From Siphonodentalium dalli (taxonomy: Eukaryota; Mollusca; Scaphopoda; Gadilida; Siphonodentaliidae): DNA of 64,000 nt. Positions within the stretch are counted from its first letter, which is position 1. Each line of letters starts with the position of its first letter. A model generated the notes under the pieces. It did no database searches. It had not been told where the DNA came from and worked only from the letters and a program-made list of their open reading frames with translations. Where the stretch lies: positions 125,312,754 to 125,376,753 of the forward strand of contig CP136061.1 in assembly GCA_032622095.1 (NCBI GenBank), written 5' to 3'. Below, one piece after another: positions 12,690-23,455 of the stretch. The translations under genes and the position numbers were made by a program.

Positions 12690-15600
12690 CAATTATACAA
12701 ACCAAATGTCAAACTGCCCCTTGCGATGAATTTAGTTTTTGGAACATATTTCATAATTGATTTGACAGGAGCTGGCTTCTGTTAGGGGATCATTGCATTC
12801 TGATTGGACTCCGTCGGGCGGCGAAGGGAAACACAAAGACTGAAACCGTGTTGATCCCTAACAGATCCATTAGTATTGAAACGCGGATAAATACACAATA
12901 TGCTATACGATTGATAATTGAGCGCAAACATAGATACAGTAATTGTTCACGATAGACGGCCATTTCCTGTAATCTCTAAAACCGTGAGCTGAATCAAGCA
13001 AGATTAATGGTTCTTGTACACTTGGGTTTAATGTCCGTTTGGCTCTTTGTCATACAGTTCGTCTTCTAGTCCATACCATGGACTATAAGATGATGGCCAT
13101 ATCGCAAATTCACCTCCGCAAGGAACGGCAACATTGTGAAGTCTTATAGGACCTGAGGGATTCACCCAACTCTACCCACTGGTCACACTGCAACAACGGA
13201 CACCAATCAATAACAACGACAACTCCCTCAACTGTGTTTGAATGGCTATGTTCTTGAACGTCCCATACTCACCCTGTCTTTTCTCTGAATCGTTATAATT
13301 TTAGAGAATGGTCATGAGAAAGATAATGATATATTTCAAATAAGTGGCAGAGATTGCGGACATGACAATTGAGACCGATACTGGTACATCGAAATATGCA
13401 TTTCCATTGATCTGCATGGATTCAGTCTGGAATGATTGTGTATTGATGTTCCACATTAAACATACTATCTTGTTGGACATATAATCTGTTTAAAGACGGT
13501 GTATCTCTTCCGGGCCACAATTACAACAACAATATATTTTAACTAAATTCCCATTTCAAAACTACAAATAGTTATTTTGTGAATAAAATACAGACAAAGC
13601 TGAGGATTTGATAAGTTATCTAGCTATAAACGCGTAATACATCGGCTTATATCTATCGTAATTTGCATTGAAATATATAGACGAAATGCAATATGCATTG
13701 CTTGAGGATGCTAACAAGATAGAGTTCTCCCTCCGTGTACGGTACGAACATTTTCGTGCGGAAGTCAGTTCTATAAATAGCTCATAGCTGTCCCGCTAAT
13801 GTGATAAAAAAAGTATAAATAAAATATATAGTAGTTGATAGAAGCATTGCCGGATAGGTGTTCTCGATTCATATTTATTATTTTATAATCCAGAAGCTAT
13901 ATAAATATGCCGAGAAAGATACACCATCTTTTAAAAAGTTAATTTACATACAGTCGTGATGTGCATGCAGCACGAATTTTACAATACAGGAAGGACTGTA
14001 TAAAACATACTATACAAATACTACAAGCGTCTAATGTTATATGAGAATCAAATCATATAAATTATATTTCATAAAATATGTGATGTTGGAAACTTGCTGT
14101 CTGATAACCCAGCTATATCCATATGAGCTTACTCAGCATCAAAACCCCTATACCTGAAGTTAATTTGCAATTTTGTTAACCTCTCGCCAAATTTACAATT
14201 TGAGTAAGCCTGAATTACAAGCACCCACACCTTCATCTGAAAAAAATCCCTCATGATCTACGATATATGACTCGTATCCATGAACATCATGCCATGTTTA
14301 GAATTCATTATATCCATTCATCCACGTACCATCAAATTGTTTGTATTATTTTTATCATTTGACAATAAGCTGTAATACACATCCTGCTTGTGGGGATCGG
14401 ATGTTCGTGTAAATTTTAATATTTGTGTTAACCCTTTCTATACTGAATGGAAATTCAGTTATAAAAGTATATATTGGAATGGTCTAGTATGCATTCAGTT
14501 GTGTGTTCAGGTAGTAAAAGCAGACGACAAAAAATAACTGATAAATAACTTGAGCAAAATAATTCATATTCATTGGTGGGAAATGTTCAGATTGTAACTT
14601 CCGTCTTATGTGTAACTTATTATGTGAACATTTCCAAAGGGAACTACTTTTCAGTTAGTATTTAGCATAGAAAGGTTAAATAACCAACATCTCGTTTTAG
14701 TAGGGACAGCTGATGGTCGTGATCACATATGGTGCTGTGGATATATTACTGAATATTAGGACTGATTACTCGCATGGTATTGGGGAGACAATCGACCTGA
14801 TTGGGTCAGACTGAATCATTCAAAGTGTCAATTAAGAATGGAAGCTGTCTTGTATTTTCCCGAAGATGACGCGGCCAATTCTCCATGGAGCCTGGATATG
14901 TTTGAAGATAAAAGCCGATTAATTGAAGAACCGTGTCTCAATTTCAAAGCAACAATTGGCGCAACTGGAATACAAAGTATAACTTGAAAGATCTTATTGT
15001 CTGACGTACATGTTATCAGTTTTACATAATCAACTGTCAAAGAAACATCGAGATACTGTATAGCTGGTACTGCTTCAGCTGTTGATTGAATCTCTCAATG
15101 ATAGTATTCCCCAGTAATGTATATGAGTTCCGCTGTAACTAAAGGTTATCGGCCATTCAAAATAGACTGAATCGAATGTATCAAATAATGATATACATAG
15201 GACAACCTCACACAAAATACTAATTAACGTACGACGGTATAATATATACTACAAAACCGTGGTCCCAACAAACCACTCCTCGTTCATCGGTGGTCTGAGT
15301 TTCAATAAACGTTCAAAATGCACAGTAAGATATTAAAGATCCACTTAAAGTTCTATAATTGTAACATACATCACAATACACTCTGCAAATCCTATACTCT
15401 TTTTTTGCTTTATAAATATGTTAATGACCCATAATTATCACATCAATTATGATATTCCATACAATTTTTGCAGAATACAATTGATTATTCAAAGTCAGTT
15501 TATGTTAAAATATGAGCCAATTATATATATGCAAAATAAAAGAGAGTGATAAACTGAAAGAACAGAGAAAACAAAATAATTATTGGTATATTAAAAAGAA

Positions 15601-16361
15601 TTGGATAAAAAAATATATCATAAGAATAGAGCAGTTAGAGCAGTGTGTGCGCGTGGATATAGCATATCATGTATATATTGTGTAAACATATTTAGAAACA
15701 ATATTGATTACTGATAAAGAATAATACAATATCTACAGCAAATTGGTTATTCTGCTAATTCATTTTAGTTATTCATTTCCATAACTGGATGTTTAGTTTC
15801 GCCCTAGATATACCTGGTGTTGTATCAGTTCTATATAAGTTTTGTTCGCATCTGGTATACATCAATTGTCTAAATTTCAAGGGAGAGGGGACGGTATGTG
15901 AGTTGGCAAACTTGTACCCATATCGTGTTGTAATATTCTTATTTTATGTACAGTATCATGAGTGCGCTTAAAATAACAGTTAAATTATAAAAAAAAATAG
16001 GAAATGAAATTTTATCAATTAAAGGTTACTTCGAACATATGCATTTTGTGTGTGTAGACCACAATACCCATAAACCTACCTCAACATATCTGGGGCACTA
16101 CCCAGATATACCCGACACAGGTGGACGTTTGCGGTTCTATCAAGATAGTTTAACAATGAGTTTCATTCTCAAGAAACAAGCTTTGTTTATTACAGCCAGG
16201 GCAAATACACTCCATTTATGCTCAGTTATGACATTGATAACTCCCCTAGCAAATATACATGACTATTAAATTGTATTGGTGTGTATAGTGCAATTAGCAT
16301 TACCCTGTCCTATCTTCCGATAACTCAACTGATATGAAGAGGATCTACAACTGGTCTCGGT
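12690..16361. other. AT-rich stretch without a supported gene
   Basis: Only a short plus-strand frame at 14839-14988 (49 codons, MEAVLYFPEDDAAN...) stands out by codon pattern. No guanylate cyclase extracellular or transmembrane exon was recognised here. Confidence 0.5.
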
Positions 16362-16365
16362 TTAA

Positions 16366-16722
16366 CCCTTTACCCAACAGAACGCCCAGAAACGCCCTAA
16401 CAGCCTAAATTATCTTCGGTCTGTCTCAATAAAACCATGGAAATATGGGTATCATTGGAACCGGCTCATTGAGCACATTGTGATAGTTACAGTTATGCCC
16501 TGTGCCAATGCATTCTCTTATATATGCGAGTCGACCATAGGTCGCCTCGCATATATAAGAGAATGCATTGGCCTAAAAAAAACTTTTTTTTAACACTTTT
16601 TACCATTTTTTCTTTAATATGTGTTAAGCCAATGCATTCTCTTATATATGCGAGGCGACCTATGGTCGACTCGCATATATAAGAGAATGCATTGGCACAG
16701 GGCCGTTCTGTTGGGTAAAGGG
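16366..16722. mobile_element. piggyBac-type MITE with nested palindromes
   Basis: TTAA at 16362-16365 and 16723-16726. Inverted ends CCCTTTACCCAACAGAACG. Inside, the segment ccaatgcattctcttatata occurs four times in alternating orientation, making two hairpins within a larger hairpin. It interrupts a repeat whose halves read gaggatctacaactgg (16338) and gaatttacaaaacgag (16731), seen intact near 36575-36620. Confidence 0.75.
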
Positions 16723-17126
16723 TTAAATAGGAATTTACAAAACGAGTCCAGTAAATCAGCAAATGGGACGTGAAACTAATATCGGCTTATATAAGGCCTG
16801 CGATGGCATTGCACGTAACCATGTGTTGTTTGCCCGCGTTAAGAAATAGTCGCAGACAAATAAAGACTCTTATGCGTATTTAAAGGCGAATTATTAATGA
16901 AATAACTGTTCAAACTCTGCATTAGAGTTTGTTGGAAAACTATTGCAAGCCATAGTATTTTGAGACGTAGCGTACGGAATGTAAACAGACGACAAACCAG
17001 AAGTCAAATATCACCTGGCACTATTTCCTGTTATGCAACGAACGTTGCATATCACAATTTATTGAATAGGTTTATTGGATGGAATAAGGGTAGGATCATG
17101 TAATAAATTAATTTCTCATTTTTCAG

Positions 17127-17250
17127 ACACTACAGTCTGGAAGCTGAACTAGCTGCCATGACGTGGAGGGTCCGGTGGGAAGACATATTGATTGGTTCCG
17201 GAGCTCGACACGCCAACAGCGATCGCCAGAACAGTTTAGTCAGCCTCACG
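17127..17250 (+). CDS. Receptor guanylate cyclase exon: juxtamembrane segment
   Basis: An acceptor ending tttttcag precedes the exon and a gtgggt donor follows it. One leading base completes a codon and then 41 codons follow, ending in phase 0. The peptide begins HYSLEAELAAM and continues TWRVRWEDIL, matching the juxtamembrane motif of NPR-type receptors (family pattern: LE-ELAS--W-(I/V)RWE). This segment lies just inside the plasma membrane, between the transmembrane helix and the kinase-homology domain. It ends with NSLVSLT, equivalent to the start of the glycine-poor loop region in mammals. The preceding transmembrane exon must end in phase 2; none was found in this window. Confidence 0.85.
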
Positions 17251-18444
17251 GTGGGTACCATACATGTATAAGCACGATAACTCGTTCACCAACATATCTA
17301 GAATATGCGGCCCACATATGCGTTACATGCAGCCGATACCTCTATGGGATTCTCGAAGATAAAAACCACAGTCAGCTACGTGGTGACAAACGGATGCGGG
17401 AGTTATAATCCCAATGTTGGTTAACACTTCTCACCGGGCCAGTTGTACATGTCATACATGTCATAAACATTTATAAAAATTCCAAGCGATATAGTGTACA
17501 TGTAAGTCCTCCATCCATATGATAATCCTCACTGGAATCTGACAACGATTGTGAAGGTTGAAGGTACCGTTTCTAAAAGTTTTAACCTGTTGCAAATGTT
17601 CTCGACACTTGGAGTTGGACATATATAATAACACACACTTTTCACTCACATAATTAGCGTCCATAAGAATCAGTACAAATCACCATACGTGTTCACACGA
17701 ACGTTTCCGATGTTTATCAGACAATAACTACAGCCTCTATTGCATGACAAGCGACGAACCACATGCTTCACTTCAATCCGATCAAGTACACGCACTCGCT
17801 GCGTTTTGATATTGGGAAACTGTTGAAATTTGAACATTATGTTACTTACAGTTGTTTTGGTAGTTTCGAAATTGTTCATATTATTAATGTTCTATTAAAA
17901 TGGCTAGTATGTGATTATATAGAATGACTGGAAGATCGATGTGGTCATTGGTTTGACCAGCAGAGTTATTAAACTAAGTTCGTGTGTATTCCTTCGGGAT
18001 TCACTCACTTTGCTTTAATTACACTGCCGGTCAAAATCCAATGACTCCTATCCATCTTCCGGTCATTTCGTATATGAATTACACAAGCGAATGTATATGG
18101 TGATATAAAGTGCGTGAAAACATCGAATGATTTTTTCATCACCCTCGGTGTGTTGATGATCACCTTTGTATTGCATGGAAGAGGTAGATAAAGGAGTGGC
18201 GAGCTTCAACATGGGGCAAGGGTTTCATTGAAAATCCCTATAACTGAATGCCACCGAATAGGAGCTGGGAGTGACCTTAACAGTCAAATGGATTAGATTG
18301 GTTTGGGGAGAAAGGCTTAAAACTCTGACATATATATGTATAAGCCGTTCGCAAAGAAAACACCGGCGAATGTACGCTCATATTAAATTCGGTATGTGAT
18401 ACCTTTACGTCCGTCACACACATTCATTAAATATATAGAGAATA

Positions 18445-18555
18445 CCTACGGGTTTGGTTGAATACCCGGATTATCTCATTAATGGCTGCACGGAATTTAT
18501 GTATCTCCTTGTAGCCATGAATGATGTAATCCGGTTATTCAACCAAAACCCGTAT
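18445..18555. repeat. Inverted repeat of about 110 bp
   Basis: Arms tacgggtttggttgaataccc and the inverse ggttattcaaccaaaacccgt flank a short centre with gcc/ggc-like partial symmetry. Confidence 0.65.
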
Positions 18556-19543
18556 CTTTCTTTTTATTATATGAGCTAAGTTATAAAATCCCCCAAATCT
18601 GCTAGTTTTGTCCTACTGTTCACTTCAAATTGTTAGAAAGCTTAGACATTTGCATTTTGTTTACAATCCATCGATTGATTTGCTCACCACTGAATAACAA
18701 ATATCGAGCACACCCCCCATAAGAAATAGTCTCCATTGTTTTATTCTGAAAAGATGCGAGAAAATAAATGTATACATAATTTAATGATAACAATATATCA
18801 ATACACATGAGTTAATAGTATTAGAATTAAATAACAGTTTATAAACATTTTAAGTTTTTATCTTCCCAGAAAGCACATGACTCACAAGCTATAGATCGAA
18901 CAAAGTGTTTTTATCGTAACTTTTAAGAATTAAACTTTTTTGTGTTATATATATCATGTTGGTTTTTGACAAAACTTGTGATAAATCATAACAAATAAGT
19001 ATATATATATAGGTTCATTGACTGTTATAATACAATGCGGAAATGGCGAACGATAAGCCAGCATTATTGAAATTAAAGTTATCTAACGTTTAAGTTTTCA
19101 AATCGTTTATCTTCCATGATTCTATCAAATTATTAAGGAGAAAATTTCTCGCGAGTAGCTTTGTGTATGGAATTATTTGTTATCAATAAAATACAACATT
19201 AGAAAACAAATTAATTCAGTCGTCGTAAATCCTTCTAATTCGCTTATACTACCTTCGCGAAACAGGACTTGTGTTTACATTCATTTCATTCATTGTGACT
19301 TTCTGGTTCTGTGAACTCAGTGGGTACACATTGATGGGTGCATGGGAATTGTTCCCAGTGAAAACTGATTACAACATACCAGATGAACAACTGTTGATAG
19401 GACTCCGATTGGGCGCATTCACTGACACTGACGTAGAAATATCAAGTGATTGTAGGACTCATTATCATTAGGCGCATTCACTGGGGGAGAATTTTGGCCT
19501 AGAATATCTATCACCATAGACCTATCTACATACCCAGTTTCAT

Positions 19544-21194
19544 TCATTTCCGTGATGATGTGTAAGCTGTATGCAACAATAGTGACGATGTATGTTTACT
19601 TTGTACATGATTTATTTTCGAGTAGTTCAGCAAATTGTTGACGTTACGGTGTCCGGCAATCTGAATGATTTGACGAGCTGGAACACCTTTGTCGTTCAGC
19701 GACTGAACAATGTGTTTGTGTTGGTGTCAAACGTTTATCAGTTGCCAGATGTGCATCGTCGAGCATGTTCTTCATGACTCCATATATGTAGTTTAGGCCC
19801 AACACATTTCGTTTGTACCAAGGTTTCTCCTTACTCAACCCTTGGTGATTCAGAGCCAAGAAAAAAAACCTGTCAGGATCTTTGGTTTCCTCCGGTTTAA
19901 AGACACGGTTGGCCTTGGCGGTGGGTATCCTGTGAAAATATCTCCACCCGTCAAAAACCGCCACAAACAGAAAGAACATCAAAATGTAGATAGACTTTGT
20001 CCGTATACAAATAAGAAATATCGCATAAACAGTATGTTATGGTCATATGTTTGACCATTGTTATGTAAACAAAAGCATAAAAAGTTACTTTTCTGGTGTT
20101 TGTTTATATTATGATGGTAAACATAAAGAGCGTTCTTTGTTGGAGAATACCTGATATGGAACTAATAAAGAGCGTTTATGACATTTGTGTGTGATTAGCC
20201 AGTATAATTGTGCTGTCTGTACAGGCTCTTGCTTGGGTAAAATATAGTAGGTCTTTATGATAACATGCTGTGTACGCGATGGTCATGGTATATATGAACG
20301 GAACTGTATGCGTTTTTAATATTTTTCTGTTTACGGTGTTTGGAACAAATATGAATATTTTCGACAATTAAGGCCGCACGTGCCTTTAAGCAAACAACTT
20401 ATAAAGCATGGCATGGTCCTTCATTGGGTCAACGATAGAGTAGGCCCCTGGCTTTGTTTTTCTGATGTCACGTGGATTCTCACCTAGTTTTTGTTTGCCT
20501 TTCTTGAGATTAAACAATATATTCATCACCATTGCCATCATCGCGATGTTCGACATAACCTCATCTGCGAGAGTGCGTTGCCATGTAAGTACTCATTCCA
20601 AAATGCAAAGAACATAGCATCCACATTGAATTAATTAGTGATTTGGGTGTAAACGGACCGGGAACTTGAGCTTCATACAGACTATCCAGATCGTATGTAG
20701 AAATAGGGTCAGCTGCATTCACCTTTGTTACATTTGGTCATCGCCTTCAGCTGTTTTTGTTTACTTTTGAGTGTTTTGCTGTATTTAGCAAACTAGTGGT
20801 CATCGATTAATGAAATCGGATATGAATGCGAGCGAGAATACCTGTCCAGTGATGATATAAACGCTCGCGGCGATGTTGGTTCATATTCTAACCATCTTTC
20901 TTTCTCACGGACAGCAGAAAATTGGAGATATATCTGCAGTTTGTCAGGGGGTATGAACTCTGGCTGACGCTGTTCGTTCATGCTTAAGAGAAACTCGCAG
21001 AAAAGTCTCATGTCGTAGTCAGTCTTCCCCTTGGTGATTTTATTACACTTCTCTACATTAAATCGACCACAGTGATCATAACAGTTCCTACTAACAGAGG
21101 GTTCGGTAGTAGTTTTGGTGCTAACTGTAGCACTGGCAATGACAGCGCTGACTGGAGCACTGCCAGTAGCAGTAGCTTGGAGTTCGAATGTCAC
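19544..21194 (-). pseudogene. Crypton-like tyrosine recombinase (DUF3504 type), split by a MITE
   Basis: Minus-strand pieces follow the order of Crypton-type tyrosine recombinases. The N-terminal domain (21194-20793) has TDYDMRLFCEFLLSMNE, IPPDKLQIYL and YEPTSPRAFISSLDRYSRSH. After an in-frame TAG (20793-20795) comes FAKYSKTLKSKQ, then FTPKSLINSMWMLCSLHFGM, then ERQTKTR and ENPRDIRKTKPGAYS to about 20390. A MITE (19901-20385) interrupts. It resumes with KPEETKDPD, WYKRNVLGLNYI and VPARQIIQIAGHRN (His codon 19649-19651), and NYS with the candidate catalytic Tyr at 19622-19624, ending at 19544. Several stops and frame changes make it a pseudogene. The catalytic Arg region is degraded. The family moves DNA circles by site-specific recombination. 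Confidence 0.8.
19901..20385 (-). mobile_element. TTAA MITE, subfamily 1 (copy C), inserted in the Crypton
   Basis: 485 bp flanked by TTAA (19897-19900, 20386-20389). It is a reverse-orientation copy of 1255-1750 and 39196-39691. The ends AGGCACG/CGTGTCT form short inverted repeats. TTAA duplication is typical of piggyBac-mobilised elements. The insertion splits the recombinase pseudogene. Confidence 0.85.
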
Positions 21195-21425
21195 TGCAAA
21201 ATGTCAATGTAGGATGGATAACTAAGTTAGCTGTAGGATCTTGGACTTCAAGTCCACTATTCCATTGTTGCAAATTTGCTAAAACTTTATCCCAAGTTAC
21301 TTCTTGATAAATTCCACATGATAGAATTTAGAGTCCATATCTTCGTAAATTGGTGAACATTTTCTGTTTGTTATGAAGCGCACGGAGATTGTTTCTTTTA
21401 ATACATAAAGTACCTTCAACGTTAA

Positions 21426-22333
21426 AGGGAGACACACGTTTTGCATAAATCCAGCCCAAAATGGCAAGAGATTTTCAACTAAGAATTTCTCTGGATCTAT
21501 CTGGCAAAAAATCTTGAATTTTACATATCATCTTCATTGTATTTAGGATCTGAGCAATTATTAAGAGACGACAAAAACAATGGATTCTAATACATTTGAG
21601 AGGTTGAAAATTTTGTTAATTTTTTTCCCCTTTCAGTACCAAGAACTGATAGAATAATTTTGTTTTTCACACAAAACTCAAATAACCAAATAGCTTATTG
21701 TCTTGGCCCTCTGTGTAGAGGCTTCATTTGTATCATAATGTTGAGATAAATTTTTAATTGCATGATAAAGCATCATACCAACATATATTACAATGAAGAA
21801 TAAAGAAGTTGCAAGTATCCCAGCCCATTGGAAACAAATGTTGATATGCAGTGTGGTCCACTCAATCAGGGAGCAATCAAGAGGAATTAGGCCACATTAT
21901 TAAGAGCTTTAACTTGGTTATGAACCCATGACCCACAACTCACCTCAGCCCAATTGTTCATTGATCAACAGCTATGATATGAAAATCATGAAATATAGAA
22001 AACTGCTTATGGGTAGTTGCCTTTCTTATTAAAATTAATCATTCAATTCCACAAATAAAGAATAATAAAGTTTCCTCTCATGATCTTGAGATATGATATC
22101 ATGGATATATGAACTGCACTTTTGAAAAAATATATTTTACACAAGTCCTTGATACCTGAAAACCGTGAAATTTTTGATATTTTTCATGCCATAAAAGTAA
22201 ACTAAATGCGGTTGTCGATGGTTCTTACTTAATAATTGCTTGTACTAAATTTCACAAAGATATTCGGAATTTTTTTTAGAGAATATCCATTTTGAAATAC
22301 CAGGAAATTTTAGCAAAACGAGCGTCTGACCCT
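21426..22333. mobile_element. TTAA MITE of about 908 bp
   Basis: TTAA at 21422-21425 and 22334-22337. Inverted termini AGGGAGACACACGTTTTGC and GCAAAACGAGCGTCTGACCC. No coding capacity. A partial relative is seen near 63460-63610 (shared agtttcctct.atgatctt and tatatgaa/tataagctgcact words). Confidence 0.7.
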
Positions 22334-22632
22334 TTAATTTACTATTACTTACTATTATTTAACACAGAAGAACAATGCGGGGGGAACTATTTCGCTACCC
22401 TAAAAATGCAAATTCTAAAATAGTCCGTTTGTTATTGATGCGTGTTAATACTTACGGTGATTTGCCGCTATAAACCGGAATTAATCTCCGAGACGGCAAT
22501 ACTATTATTGTGTTATCCATCGTCTTTGTCACTATTATCCATCGCCTCGGTCCAGGCGACAAATATAACGTTCTACGCAACGGCAATTTCCCCAGCCTGT
22601 TCTCCCGAAAATCGCACATTATCTGCTAATAA

Positions 22633-22908
22633 TATTGTAAAAATTAGGCGCTACATATTAATAGCTTACAATATAATATAATAGAAATATAATACTCACA
22701 AATCATACATGTGGAATAAACGTCGATGGCAATGGATCATAAATCATCAATAAACAGCATTGAAATTAACAGGTATTGTTATGAAGTCTTGTTGTTTCGG
22801 TCTGAGCTGCGGGACTTCGATCGGCCTATTTATGTGCCGGTTCCTCCGTCACTTCCGGAATCCCGCACTGCATTTATTTATAGACTCGACCTGGCCATTA
22901 TTACAACA
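22633..22908 (-). repeat. 3' LTR of the TatD-carrying element
   Basis: Near-identical to 31264-31539. Outer flank ATAA is duplicated beyond the other copy. Adjacent inner DNA (22909-22925) is purine-rich on the minus strand, as expected for a polypurine tract at a 3' LTR. Confidence 0.75.
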
Positions 22909-22925
22909 CTATTCCCTCTTTTTAA
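22909..22925 (-). other. Polypurine tract
   Basis: The minus-strand reading AAAAAGAGGGAATAG abuts the LTR that begins TGTTGTAA. Such a tract primes plus-strand DNA synthesis in LTR retroelements, and its position sets the element's orientation as minus. Confidence 0.5.
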
Positions 22926-23019
22926 ATTAAAAGATCGTTACACTGTACCTACTGGCGTACAGCGAGAAATAAAAAGGTCATGTTAGGGCAGTTTAAATCA
23001 TTTACCAGTTAAGCCCTAA

Positions 23020-23315
23020 ATTGTGAAATCAGCGCGGTCCCAATTTTAATACCCAACTGACTGGATTTGAAATCAGCTGGGTCCCAATAACCAAACTGAC
23101 TAGATTTGAAATCAGCATGAAAGGCTAACCGAACTGACTGGAATTGAAATCAGCATGGTCCCAATAACTGAACTGACTAGATTTGAAATCAGCGTGAAAC
23201 TAACCGAACTGACTGGATTTACATTTAACATTTGAAATCAGCATGGTCCCAATAACTGAACTGACTAGATTTGAAATCAGCGTGAAACTAACCGAACTGA
23301 CTGGATTTGCATTTA
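23020..23315. repeat. Tandem repeat in the 3' region of the LTR element
   Basis: About six units built on aactgactggatttgaaatc and agcatggtcccaata, period about 37-65 bp, lie between the TatD stop and the purine tract. They may be part of the 3' UTR. Confidence 0.65.
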
Positions 23316-23455
23316 ACAGGGAGGGTTGTGCAAAAAGATTAAACATTCTCTAAATTTGGAAAGTGAGAATGTTTTCTACTGACCAAAAAGCCGGAAAAAT
23401 AATTTGGAATGCCCGATCCGCTAAATTAAGTGTAGGTTGTATTGATGTGGTAATT

